64,000 bases of DNA from Dactylonectria macrodidyma (taxonomy: Eukaryota > Ascomycota > Sordariomycetes > Hypocreales > Nectriaceae): positions 682,001-746,000 of the forward strand of contig JAGMUV010000020.1 in NCBI GenBank assembly GCA_020744425.1, written 5' to 3'. Of the stretch, positions 54,122 to 64,000 are shown one piece after another (positions within the stretch are counted from its first letter, which is position 1; each line of letters begins with the position of its first letter). The notes under the pieces are model-generated. The model was not told the origin of the DNA. It searched no databases and saw only the letters and a program-made list of their open reading frames with translations. Both the position numbers and the translations under genes were made by a program.

Positions 54122-55449
54122 TGTGGGCGACTTTTCTTAGGTCATGGCTTAGCGAATGAATCATAGAGCTAGGCTTGTTGATGCCATGAGTGGTGGTGAC
54201 TTGAATGAGTTGTGAATTTAGTTGCGTGATTTTGATGTGAGTTGGCCTTGATTAGGCAGAAATGCACCGTTATTGGAGAATGACATGGTCCGTTGAAGTT
54301 GCATATCTATTCCTCCTACCAACGATCAATATCCTTGCTTCAATTGACAAATTATATCAAGACAGGGCCGACATACTACGTCTTGTTCGCCAGAAAATTA
54401 TATCGCCGTCTTCAATCATGTCTTACCAAGATGTACCCCGAAGGCATCAACGGAGGTTCTGGGCGAGGTTGCATTGCATGAAACCAGTCGGCCTTGCATT
54501 CAGTTTCAGTGAATAATCCAAGTGTTCTAAATGGAAATATGACAACGCTCGAGGCGGCCAAGCATGGATTGCCGATTGCCTTGAGGTAGATATGAGCGAT
54601 GCGGTCAGTTTTTGTTTCTGGGGGGAAATTTAAGTCAAAATATGGCATCATGACCAAGGTAAACCTATAATTAGTATATGGATCCAGTGTCCAGACTACC
54701 CCGGATTAGTGATGCAATGCGCGGGCGTATTGACAGGCTTCTTGCAGGCATCGATTGGTTAAATCTTGAAATAAGCAGTGCTTGTGTTGTTGATGGGATT
54801 TGGCAGAGCGAACGGATATTAGTAGACCAGATCTATGGAATTGCATGCACGGTTCTCAATTGCCGACTGCGAATAAATTTGCACTTTGCATGTGATGTTA
54901 CACGCCTAACAAGGGCTTTACCGAGGCTTTTTACTGCATCTGTCTATGGCCACACTGCTGTGCCACCTCGTCGATGCGGAGTAGCTTCTGTCAGCATATG
55001 AGGAATCATCAGTATGTTTCGAGTGCTCTCACCCGCACTCGCAAAGGGGGGCCGGATGCGGAGTGGTCAGGGTTCCGGGTCTAACGCTTTTTTGGACGAT
55101 CCATAATGCAAATCAAGAGTGACATAATAAAATAGGTTGCAAGGGCCCATATAGATGTGGTGAATATGGATGTGACACTGTCGCACATCCAAATCCGTCC
55201 GTTGGAGCCGAGGCTGGTGGGGTCGAGCCAAGCCATCGGTAGGACGTACGAAATGGGTATAAAGAGGAGTAAGGACCGCCGGCCTAACAATTCAACCGAA
55301 GGCGAGCATTGAAATCCGATAAAGTCCGAATTTCCCATTAATTACGTCGCTTGCTTGCTCTGTTATCGACCATCAAGCCATCAGAATAGGGGTGATAATT
55401 ACGACTCGAGAACAGAACAGAACAGAACAGAACAAAAGCGTCAGTCAAT
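54122..55449. other. Intergenic region with unrecognised short open frames
   Basis: Contains an ATG-initiated 107-codon frame at 54678-55001 (plus) and an 85-codon frame at 55081-55338 (minus). The latter has two hydrophobic stretches and ends in RPKKR. Neither shows a known domain, and both could be chance or relics. A short AGAAC repeat lies near 55410-55430, just before the next gene. Confidence 0.35.
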
Positions 55450-57177
55450 ATGGAGTTCAGCTCCAATTCATTCATCGATGAGGTAACCAATTCGCCATAT
55501 CCAAGCGGCTATTCCAAAGCAGAATCAATCAAACCTGCAGGATTTCCAACGCGTCGGGCGCTAATCATGCACTATTCGCGTAGGCCTACCTCACCACCTC
55601 AGACACTTTTGCCTCGAATCGCACCAAGCCGCTGAGCTGGCGCATCGACCAGCTGCGCAAGACATGGTGGATGATGGAGGACAACAAGGAGCGCATCGCC
55701 GACGCGCTCCATCGTGACATGAACAAGCACCGCCAAGAGGCCCTGTCGGTCGATGCCGCTGGCGTCCAGACTGCCTGTCTCGAGGCCTTGAAGCACATCA
55801 AGACATGGACTGCCGACGACAAACCCAACAGATTGGATCCCCTCAACTTCTTTGGCGGCGCGAGGATCCGGAAGGAGCCCAAGGGCGTCGCTCTCATCAT
55901 CTCTGCCTGGAATTACCCCTTCATGGAGCTGATTGAGCCCATGATCTGTGCCATCGCCGCCGGCTGCACCGTCGTTCTCAAGCCTAGCGAGCTGTCGGTA
56001 GCTTGCCAGGACTTGATCGCCGAGATTGTGCCCAAGTATCTGGATCAAGACGCCATCAGAGTCGTCACGGCCGGACCCGAGGGAATGAACCACATCCTGA
56101 CCAAGAAGTGGGATCACATCTTCTTCACCGGCTCGACTGTCGTCGGCAAAATCATCTATACCAAGGCCGCTGCTAACCTGACGACTGTGACGCTTGAGCT
56201 GGGTGGAAAGGGCCCTGCTATTGTTACTAAGAATGCCAATGTCGATCTTGCGGCAAAGAGGATTGCCTTTACGAAGGTCATGAATGCTGGCCAGGTAGGA
56301 TGCCACGCCGCGAACCTGATACGCTGAATGCTGACAATTGCCGCAGATTTGCCTTGGCGTGAACCATGTATTTGTCGATCCCTCAGTCAAGGAGCAGTTT
56401 CTCGCGTCGCTCTACAAATATTTTGATGAATTCCTCCCTGAATCGTCTAAGAAACCCAGCTACTACAGCCAAATCATCAACGAGCGCAATTTCAACCGCT
56501 TAGACGGTCTCCTGCAACGAAGCTCGGGCAAGATTGTCTACGGCGGCCAGCGCGATGTGAACACTCTTCACTTCCATCCGACAATTGTGGACGGCGTGTC
56601 GACGTCCGACTCGCTTATGACCGAGGAGCTCTTTGGACCGATTCTCCCCATCCTGGATGGCACTCTGGACGAAGCCATTGCGTACACTGCCAAGTACGAC
56701 CACCCCCTCGCCCTGTACGGATTTACTCAGGACCAAGCCGAGATGGACAAGATTCTTAACCAGACGGCCTCTGGCGGCGTGACTCTAAACGACTGCCTGT
56801 TGCATATGACGGTCAAAGGCGCGCCATTCGGAGGCGTCGGCGGCTCGGGAATGGGCTCGTACCACGGGCCCTATGGATTCAAAGAGTTTACGCACCTGCG
56901 AACCGTGGTCAATGTCCCCGGATGGTTGGAAGTGGCGTTCAAGATGAGGTATCCGCCCTACACGGACAAGAGTGCCGCGGAGATGATCAAGTACATGGGG
57001 CCAGTAACGAAGGTGCCGTTTGACAGGAACGGAAAGGACACGACAACTTGGCTCGGCCGTGTAGCTAAGCTTCTGGCCAAGTCCGTGATAGCTGTGGTGC
57101 TCATTGCTTTTGCGAAGGGGAAGGGGTGGCTGAGTCTTGGCTGGGTGGATGCGTTGAAGGCGAGGAGCGCAAAATAG
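55450..57177 (+). CDS. Fatty-aldehyde-type aldehyde dehydrogenase (ALDH3 family), C-terminally membrane anchored
   Basis: Three exons (55450-55482, 55584-56294, 56347-57177) encode 524 residues. ALDH3-family enzymes oxidise medium- to long-chain aldehydes with NAD(P)+. The nucleotide-binding segment SAWNYPFMELIEPM, the general base region TLELGGKGP (about 215) and the nucleophile in ICLGVNHVFV (Cys about 250, first codons of exon 3) are present. So are EELFGPILPIL and PFGGVGGSGMGSYHG. Near the C-terminus WLGRVAKLLAKSVIAVVLIAF forms a hydrophobic anchor, as in microsomal fatty aldehyde dehydrogenases (yeast Hfd1, human ALDH3A2). The first exon of only 11 codons is inferred from a matching splice pair. 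Unlike the aldehyde dehydrogenase relic near 14.1 kb, this gene is intact. Confidence 0.92.
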
Positions 57178-58456
57178 GATGAGAAATCTGGCACTGTAAA
57201 GGATTGTAATATTGTCCAGGGCAAGCGTTTTCAAGAAGAAATTGTAATTTACTATAGGAGTTAAATCCCCTGCTCTGAATGCTCTTGATGGTTTGGATAG
57301 CGGGGGCAGGTCGGGGTTCATCATGATGTACAGGTCGTTTCCTACTCGTGATTAACATCAACTCATGTCATACATTGCATGCATTGCATGCATTTTGTAT
57401 TTCTAGTATTAAGAAATTTACTGATAAGACGTGACAAATTAGAACGGAGGTTGAGCTCAATGTGTTAGTCTACTAAGCTTTAGGTTCCTGGGCTAGATTT
57501 GATCTATGATAAGAATCAAACCAGTATCTACGGGGAAGTAAGGACTCCTGCTGTTTGCTTAGGGAAAGATTTCTCTTTGTTCCCTTCCGTTGGGTTGTCT
57601 TGTTGCTGTTTGTCTGGTTTGCTTGTGCTTGCTTGTCAAGCCATTTGACAAGCCGCCGCAGGCACATCAACTCCAGCTACCCTAGACATTGGATTGTCTC
57701 AAACCCGTCTTCGTCTTTAGGCTCTTTGCCACTACATTACCCTTGCTCCCTTTCCTCTGTTGAAACTGAACGCATTCGTCCAAATACAGTGAGTTTACCT
57801 CGGCATTGGATTTTATGCCCCGCACTCCCTCTATGCCACGTTTCTTGATGCGGAGCGAGACCAGGGCCCCCGTCACTATCCCATCCGCGCTCCGATCGAC
57901 GGCCATTGTTGGACCATAATGGTTGCGACATACTCCACCTGTATTGTCTATTGATAACTAAAATTTCTTCCATTCGCTGGGGCGTCAATACAAGTGTTGT
58001 TTTGTCTTGGCGAACATGTTCTTGGAATTGCCACGATGTTACCCTTTACTTTGAGTTCGCGTTTGGCTTTTCGGGGACTTCTTTCTGGATGTACGGATGA
58101 ACTGAAATCGGTTGCAGGCAAGCGGCCGTCAAATAGAAAGGATCTGGGATGGGGCTTTCTTTGCTCGACTTCAGCCTCATCATGCGCGAGAAAATTCTCA
58201 GCTGAAGCAAAGCCCGCTCTGTTGGGTTTTCAGACAGCTCATCAATAATTGCAGGTGTCCGTGTCGGACGATATACCCATCACTATCACCTTCCTTGCAT
58301 TGCGTTCTGCTGCACATCATGTAGATCCACAATTGCATGCTGTAGCATCAACAGTTCAACACACGGAGCTATGTGGGATAAATCCAGTGTACTTATTGAG
58401 ACGACGATGCCGTTACATCCTGTAGCATCAGTGCGCCTTATTCAAGCTTATTTGGC
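57178..58456. other. Intergenic region
   Basis: No gene is supported. It contains a short GCATGCATT repeat near 57377-57395 and CT-rich patches. The right end is the promoter of the OPT transporter. Confidence 0.4.
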
Positions 58457-61376
58457 ATGGCTGAAGCATCCTCGGAAAAGAGCCCATTGGGCCAGCTGGG
58501 CAAGTCGCCCGCACGCGTCGGCATCGACCCGGTATATGAGACGGAAGAAAAGGTGCTGTTCGGCCTGGGTGCGAACACGTCGCAAGACACCGACGCGAAT
58601 TCTTCCGAGGAGGAGTATGACTTTTCCTCGCAGGAGTTTGTTAATATTCCAGACCTCGTTCGCAGCGTTGTCTCGTTCGAGGACGATCCAAACCTCCCTG
58701 TCATGACGTTTCGGTCAATTTTGCTGGCGGCAATTTTCTGCACTCTAGGCAGCATTGTTTCTCAAATCTCATAGTATGGCTCACTATGTATTGCATGCCT
58801 ACCGATTGGCTCCCGCTGACTTGTACTAAGCTTTCGAACTACTTCTGCACCCTTTCCCGTCTTTTTCGTCATCCTGGCCTCTGCTCCACTTGGTCGGCTG
58901 CTTGCTCGTTATCTGCCCGCATACACAGTGCCACTGGGGCGATTTTCGTTCTCGCTGAACCCAGGGCCATTTTCCATCAAGGAGCATGCTATTATTGGTA
59001 TTGCCGCAAATGCTGGGAGTCAGGGCCAATGGGCTAGTATGTACCTCCAGTGCGGGCTCAAATCTTCCTGCTAATCCGTCTCAGCCTTTCTACCTACTAA
59101 TGCTGCCCTCTACTATGGCATTACTATGAAACCTGCTGTTGCTTTATTCTTTGGATGGGTAAGTGGCTACAGTAGCAGCCTTCAAACTTCGATCTAACAG
59201 ACTCACTAGGGTGCCTCTCTTCTGGGCTTCTCTTTTGCCGCAATGGGTATGCTTCAACATAGTCAGCAAAAAATCCTGCTAATGATGTCAAGTCCGAACA
59301 ATTCTCATTGACGACCCGGAGTTCATCTTCCCTCTATCCTTGCAGCAAGTTACACTGTACAGAAGCATGCAAGGACAATCGGAGCTTCACACTCGCAAAT
59401 CGAAACAGCAGATGAAGGTGAGTTTCCACAACTCTATCAGAGCCAACCGACTGACGCTCCATCACAGGGCTTTTGGATCATTCTCTTTGCGACCTTTGCA
59501 TGGCAGTTCTTACCGGAATATGTGTTTCCATTTGTTGGTGCTCTTGCCCCACTGTGCTGGTTTGCGAGTCGAAACCACACGGTCAACTTCCTAGGCGCTG
59601 GTCGAGGCGGTATCGGGCTGCTGAACATCACGCTTAACTGGTCTAACATTACATCGACGGTCATCACGTATCCATACAGTGTTCAAGTCACCATTTTTGT
59701 GGCGTTTGTTCTAACAGTAAGTTTTGCCATGTTCATTATGGACTAAACTAATCTAAGTACAGACCTGGATTCTCATCCCAGTTGCCTACTTTGGCAATCT
59801 CTGGGGATCCCCAACTTATAATATCATGTCCAATGGTGTGTTTCAGAAGAACGGATCCGCCTATCCTTTCGAATCACTCAGTGAGTAACTACTTGGTTGT
59901 AAATCGCATACTCGCTTACATACGTGCAGTCTATACCGATTCAAGCGGGATTCAACACGTCAATGAAACAAAGTATGAAGAAGTTGGCCTGGCTTATTCC
60001 GGTGCTCAATACACATGGGAGATATTCATGGTAAGTAGCGTTTATGTGTCTTCATCTGAAAGCTGATTTTGATCTTTCTTAGTGGTATGCCTCGTACATT
60101 TCGTCATTCGTCTGGTGCGGCCTCTTCTTGGGGCCTAAAATCGTCAAAATCTGGAGGGCACGGAAAGAGAAGGACGAATTCCACAAGGATCGTCTGAGGT
60201 ATGTTCTCCACAACACCAATTTGTACGATCGCTGACATTTTGAAAAGTCGAATCATTCAGAAATATCCAGGAATGACGAAATGGTACGTTTAACTTCTTT
60301 ACCTATCGGCCGTATGTTGACACCCGCCAAGGGAATGGGCAGCTCTCACGGCAATCCCGATCGGAATCCTTCTCGTTGTTGTTGCGACAAAGTCAGTTTG
60401 GATGCCTCTATGGACTTACTTTGTCGCCTTGGGGTTTGGTGCAGCAGCTATGCTACCGATGAGTCTCGTTTATGCCATGTCGGGATTCTCAATCAAAGTT
60501 GGATTCTTCAACGAACTCATCTATGGATGTAAGTGCTGTCGTTGAGTTCCAGAATTCTCAAAGCTGATCTGAGGTTACAACCAGATATGATTGATGCGAA
60601 AGGATCTTCGAGGCATCCGCTCGGACAGCTTGCGTACCGAATCATCTCGGGTAATGTCTGGTACGATGCCCGGGTCGTGTTGGAGGATCAGAAGGTATGA
60701 TCAACATGATGCCAAGATGATCTTCGAACGCACTGACACTCAGATTAAGATCGGCCACTACCTCCACCTCCCTCCCCGAGACGTCATTGGAATGCAGATT
60801 GTCGCAAACATGCTCGCTCTTCCGATAAACTACGGCGTCATGCGCTGGGTCATTGCTACCAAGTTCGAATATGTCAGTGGCCAAGTAGTCGACCCCCAAG
60901 GCCAGTGGACAGGTCAAGAGTTCAAAAGCTACAACACGGCCGGCATTCAATACGCGCTCGTGGGCCCCAAGAAGCTGTTTGCTTCTTCATTCTTCAGACC
61001 CGTGCTGTACGGATTTCTGGCCGGCGGAGTTGCGCCCGTGATTATCTGGCTGCTGCATAAGAAGTTCCCTCGAGTTCGGTTCGATCTCTGGAACACGACC
61101 ATCTTCTTTGCCAGCGCAGCCGTCTTTCACGGAAATTTGAGTACCGGCCCATTCACAAGCATTCTCGTGGGAACCTTTTTCAACTTTTATCTCTACTGGT
61201 ATAGGCACGCGTTCTGGAATAAGTGGGCTTATATCAGCGGAGCGGCGCTGGATACCGGCTTCAACGCCAATTTGCTCTTCATCTTTGTCTTCCTCAGTAC
61301 GACGGGTGCGGTCATGGCTAATTGGTGGGGCAACAATGCCGACAACATTGAGCGATGCTTTGCCCTTGCTTCTTAG
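58457..61376 (+). CDS. Oligopeptide transporter (OPT family)
   Basis: Thirteen exons (58457-58773, 58831-59036, 59085-59158, 59210-59246, 59293-59417, 59468-59716, 59763-59880, 59930-60030, 60083-60198, 60248-60283, 60332-60528, 60585-60694, 60744-61376) encode 772 residues. It is a proton-coupled importer of small peptides, glutathione or metal chelates of the fungal OPT family. An acidic cytosolic N-terminus of about 85 residues precedes multiple hydrophobic segments. The family motif NPGPF ([13 protein letters not shown], about 147) is intact, and the second signature appears as [14 protein letters not shown] (about 570, KIPPR in many homologues). All phases close and the C-terminus ([10 protein letters not shown]) is conserved. 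The neighbour downstream is a secreted small protein, without evident link. Confidence 0.93.
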
Positions 61377-62636
61377 TGTGGGATTGTGGATACGTAGCAA
61401 GATTGTTGAGTTAGCGGCTTAGATGTTGAATGACGTTTAGTGTCATGCTGCGGGAATGGTAGAGAAGAGGACAATTACACCATGAATATGATCAGGAGAA
61501 GGTGGTTGATGTTTCTCAAACCACTCTGCGAAGTGACTCCCGTGAATAGGCAACAAGAGAGACCAAACAGCCTTGCTCAATGAGCACCCGCGGGAAAACC
61601 CTCCCTCAATAGCTGACTCTGGAGTGTCTTGAAAACGCAGCGATCGACAATTGAATGCACGTCTTACCGGAAGTCGGAGTCTTGAGCTAGCCAGCGATTG
61701 GCTCTCGGTTATGGCCAGCTGAACGGCTCGTCGGAGTTCGGCACGGCGTCAGCCACTGGGACAAAAGTGCAGTAGTTATGCGTTGGTAGGTTTGCCAAGC
61801 TTGGGGCTCTTGGCGCCTCATCGACGAGCTGAAATCTCCTGTCTTAGCTTCGGTAAGCTCGCCATCTTGTCCTGAGCACCATGTCCTTTGTCATGTAACA
61901 AAGCAAGACGTATTTGGTATTCAAATCGCTCTTCTCTGCAATGATGGCGGTGTGGTTACAGCTCTTTCTTCCCCGCTTGTCCCCTCACAAAGCTCACATT
62001 AGTGTGCCTGGTGAAACATCCGACCGTGGCTGTGAAGCTCTTAGCTGCGAAAGGCGTAAAGCTCGAGCGATCAGGCAGACTTTGCGCATCGACTGGCCGA
62101 TTTTAGACGATAATAAGCACGTTGTGGGAACGGGTCAGCTTGAGGGATGATCCATGCGTCATGGACTCACTCGTGCAGCTTGTCTTGAAGCTTATTAGCT
62201 GGGTAATATCGCCTTCCAAGGTTGAGTTGTCAAGGGACGATTGTAGCAAGGGGGACCTAGCTAGGTTAGCTAGGTTAGGCTCTCAATTAGCCCGGCTATT
62301 TTCAGCTGAGAAGCTGGGTGCTGACCGTCTTTGGGCTTGGACCCCTGACTACGTGATTTGATTGTTTCTCGTGTACAGCGAGTGTCCGCCTTGAACCAAC
62401 CATCTCTTAGCGCTAACTAGGAGAAGGAACACGGCGCAATCTTACTCCGTTGAATATGTCTAGACCAAGTTCCCTGAAATTGAATGGCGGGAAAGGTATG
62501 CTGCGCGAAGGAAGTTTGACACATCATTTTGAGTATTTAAAGTATAGATACCGTTCCACTTCACCTAGGTTTTAATCTGGCATCGGATTCAAGCTCTACT
62601 TAGTCTTATCATCTTTCCAGCATACAATTATACAAC
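61377..62636. other. Intergenic region, promoter of the small secreted protein at its right end
   Basis: No gene is supported. TAGCTAGGTTAGCTAGGTTAGG-like short repeats occur near 62257-62280. A TATA-like TATTTAA at 62534-62540 lies about 100 bp upstream of the next ATG. Confidence 0.4.
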
Positions 62637-62924
62637 ATGCGTTTCAGTACCGTCCTCCTCCTCCTCACCCCCCTCGTCGCCGCCGCTTCGGTCAAGGAGA
62701 CGGCTCATGGCTTGCCGGAGCTCACCCCTGCAGAGGACAGCGGCTATGAATTCGAAAGCACTTCTGGCGATTTGAGCCTCGCTGCTGTCCGGGTTTGCCC
62801 AGCAAAGTATCCCCGGCTGTGTTCTGTCAACAAGAACATCTGCTGCAAGACGAAGAAGTGCTGCAAGAAGCAGTGCTGCACAAACGATACCAAGTACTGT
62901 ATCAAGGGCCTATGCTACAAATAA
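62637..62924 (+). CDS. Small secreted cysteine-rich protein
   Basis: Intronless gene for 95 residues. A signal peptide (MRFSTVLLLLTPLVAAA) is followed by an acidic propeptide-like stretch, then a compact lysine-rich domain (about 51-95) with ten cysteines including three CC doublets (VC, LC, CC, CC, CC, YC, LC). Ten cysteines in 44 residues suggest a disulfide-stabilised secreted peptide. Candidate roles are effector or antimicrobial peptide. I do not recognise a named family; the spacing is not that of hydrophobins (single C-CC-C-C-CC-C order). It has a good TATA-like box upstream and no homologous copy in the window. Confidence 0.75.
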   Translation: MRFSTVLLLLTPLVAAASVKETAHGLPELTPAEDSGYEFESTSGDLSLAAVRVCPAKYPRLCSVNKNICCKTKKCCKKQCCTNDTKYCIKGLCYK

Positions 62925-64000
62925 ATGGATATCTGTGGGTAGTTCGTCCTTGGGTCTACTGATTTATACTGACATGTCTGCCAGGAGCCGAGACAGCTAT
63001 GCGATGGTTACAATTGAGCCTGACATAAAATTTTGGTCGATTGGTCAGGCTGTCGCCTTCACAAAGATATGAATGAATGAATCAATAAACGAATAAATCA
63101 TGTTCAAGACTGCCCCCTAATATTCTATGACGGGGTCCTCGCTTGCCGACAAGCAGTGCCCCTGAAACTTCCACCAATTCAGTGATGTTGTTGAATTGAT
63201 CCTGTGTGAGGCCCCCTAGTTAGCCTGAGCGAAAGTGATTTCGTTGTCCTGCTTTCATCCCTGCAATATAGACCTGACGTGTCCTGTGTAGATCAAGTTT
63301 GATGTTTGCGTCTCGTCGCCCGACTTCCACTTCTGGACACGCGAATCACGTAGAGATACTGAACGGAAACTACCATAAGATACAAGTTGTCTTATTAAGA
63401 CATGTTCCTTTTCCGTTGCTACCATATACACCACGGGGAAGTCGTCTAACTTTATGGGGAGAGGACTCGGCGCCAAGAGTCTTCGCTTCGATGACCTCCC
63501 GATTGACTATCGATAAGCAGTCCGCTCCATCAAGGGCAAGTTGATGGCAAGGCAAAACAAAACAATTTCTCTATTGACGACGCCGTTAACTCTATACCGA
63601 TAGGGCTGTGGCAGCTATGTGGCTGGCGGTGAATGTGAGGGCTCCAAATGGTCCAACCAGTCCCGTGGCATTCTTTCCGGAGCAAGACGTGACCACATGG
63701 TTATGACCTCCAGTTGTGGAGGTGATTGAAGCCAATTCGATAGAAGGCACTCAGAATTTCAAGAGCCCTGAAATAGGAATTCTTCAAATCCGTGTCTGGG
63801 GCATGTCGACATCGGTTCATATCCATGAAGATGGCTCTATTACTATCACACTATAGTTTGTTATTTGGAGCGGCACCTGAGTGTAGGTATATTGTATCAC
63901 ATGCTTCAACTGTTCTGGTTGGAGGACTCAACAGACAACCAGTACCCGGTCACCTTGCACCCTTTCCTTCACACACTTCCAACAAACCCGACCTGATGCA
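62925..64000. other. Right-end intergenic region
   Basis: No gene, RNA or repeat that I can support. Overlapping open frames around 63255-63555 on both strands lack recognisable domains and conserved splice structure. Confidence 0.4.

Noticed and set aside
54678..55001. A 107-codon ATG-initiated open frame
   Set aside because: No recognisable domain, promoter or splice evidence; may be real but cannot be supported.
55599..56390. A 263-codon minus-strand open frame
   Set aside because: Antisense to the intact aldehyde dehydrogenase; no domain.

Overview
The window looks like nuclear DNA of a filamentous ascomycete (Pezizomycotina; a Sordariomycete is my best guess, not proven). Protein genes carry many short GT-AG introns of about 50-90 nt. 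Gene families are typically fungal: GH28 polygalacturonase, tyrosinase, amadoriase, LaeA-like methyltransferase, an OPT transporter, a patatin-NB-ARC-TPR NLR and a Ty1/copia retrotransposon. Splice structures were derived by hand and most close in frame from ATG to stop.

Left part (1-23 kb): an accessory metabolic stretch rich in flavoenzymes. In order it holds the end of an acyl-CoA ligase-type adenylating enzyme, an intronless Baeyer-Villiger-type monooxygenase, an AT-rich island with a gene relic, a berberine-bridge-like FAD oxidase, a UNC93-like transporter divergent from an amadoriase, a trans-enoyl reductase with two frameshifts, a remnant of an aldehyde dehydrogenase, a LaeA-like SAM methyltransferase, a secreted endopolygalacturonase and a broken cytochrome P450. 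No PKS, NRPS or terpene synthase is present. Intact and decayed enzymes side by side suggest a partly eroding cluster or subtelomere-like accessory region.

Middle (23-44 kb): a DUF1399/glycine-rich-domain gene converges on a 1025-residue patatin-NB-ARC-TPR NLR, the architecture used in fungal non-self recognition. Its TPR region contains near-identical 126-bp repeats, and its start codon sits beside a low-complexity inverted-repeat segment. An intronless FAD monooxygenase follows, preceded by three copies of a CACTCGGCCG motif. Then comes a complete 6.55-kb copia element with two 248-bp LTRs (one mismatch), a CCTAT target duplication and one uninterrupted 1696-codon ORF; it lies 299 bp upstream of a tRNA-Ser(GCT). 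A small four-exon gene for a MABP-like repeat protein and an F-box-like protein close this part.

Right part (44-64 kb): a 4.5-kb gene-free stretch, a secreted tyrosinase, a fungal-specific protein with a polyaspartate tract and C-terminal membrane segments, a membrane-anchored fatty-aldehyde-type dehydrogenase, a 13-exon OPT transporter and a 95-residue secreted protein with ten cysteines. I found no CRISPR array, rRNA or bacterial feature. The most notable items are the NLR with its repeats, the young copia element beside a tRNA gene, the row of pseudogenes, and regulatory repeats in two flavoenzyme promoters.
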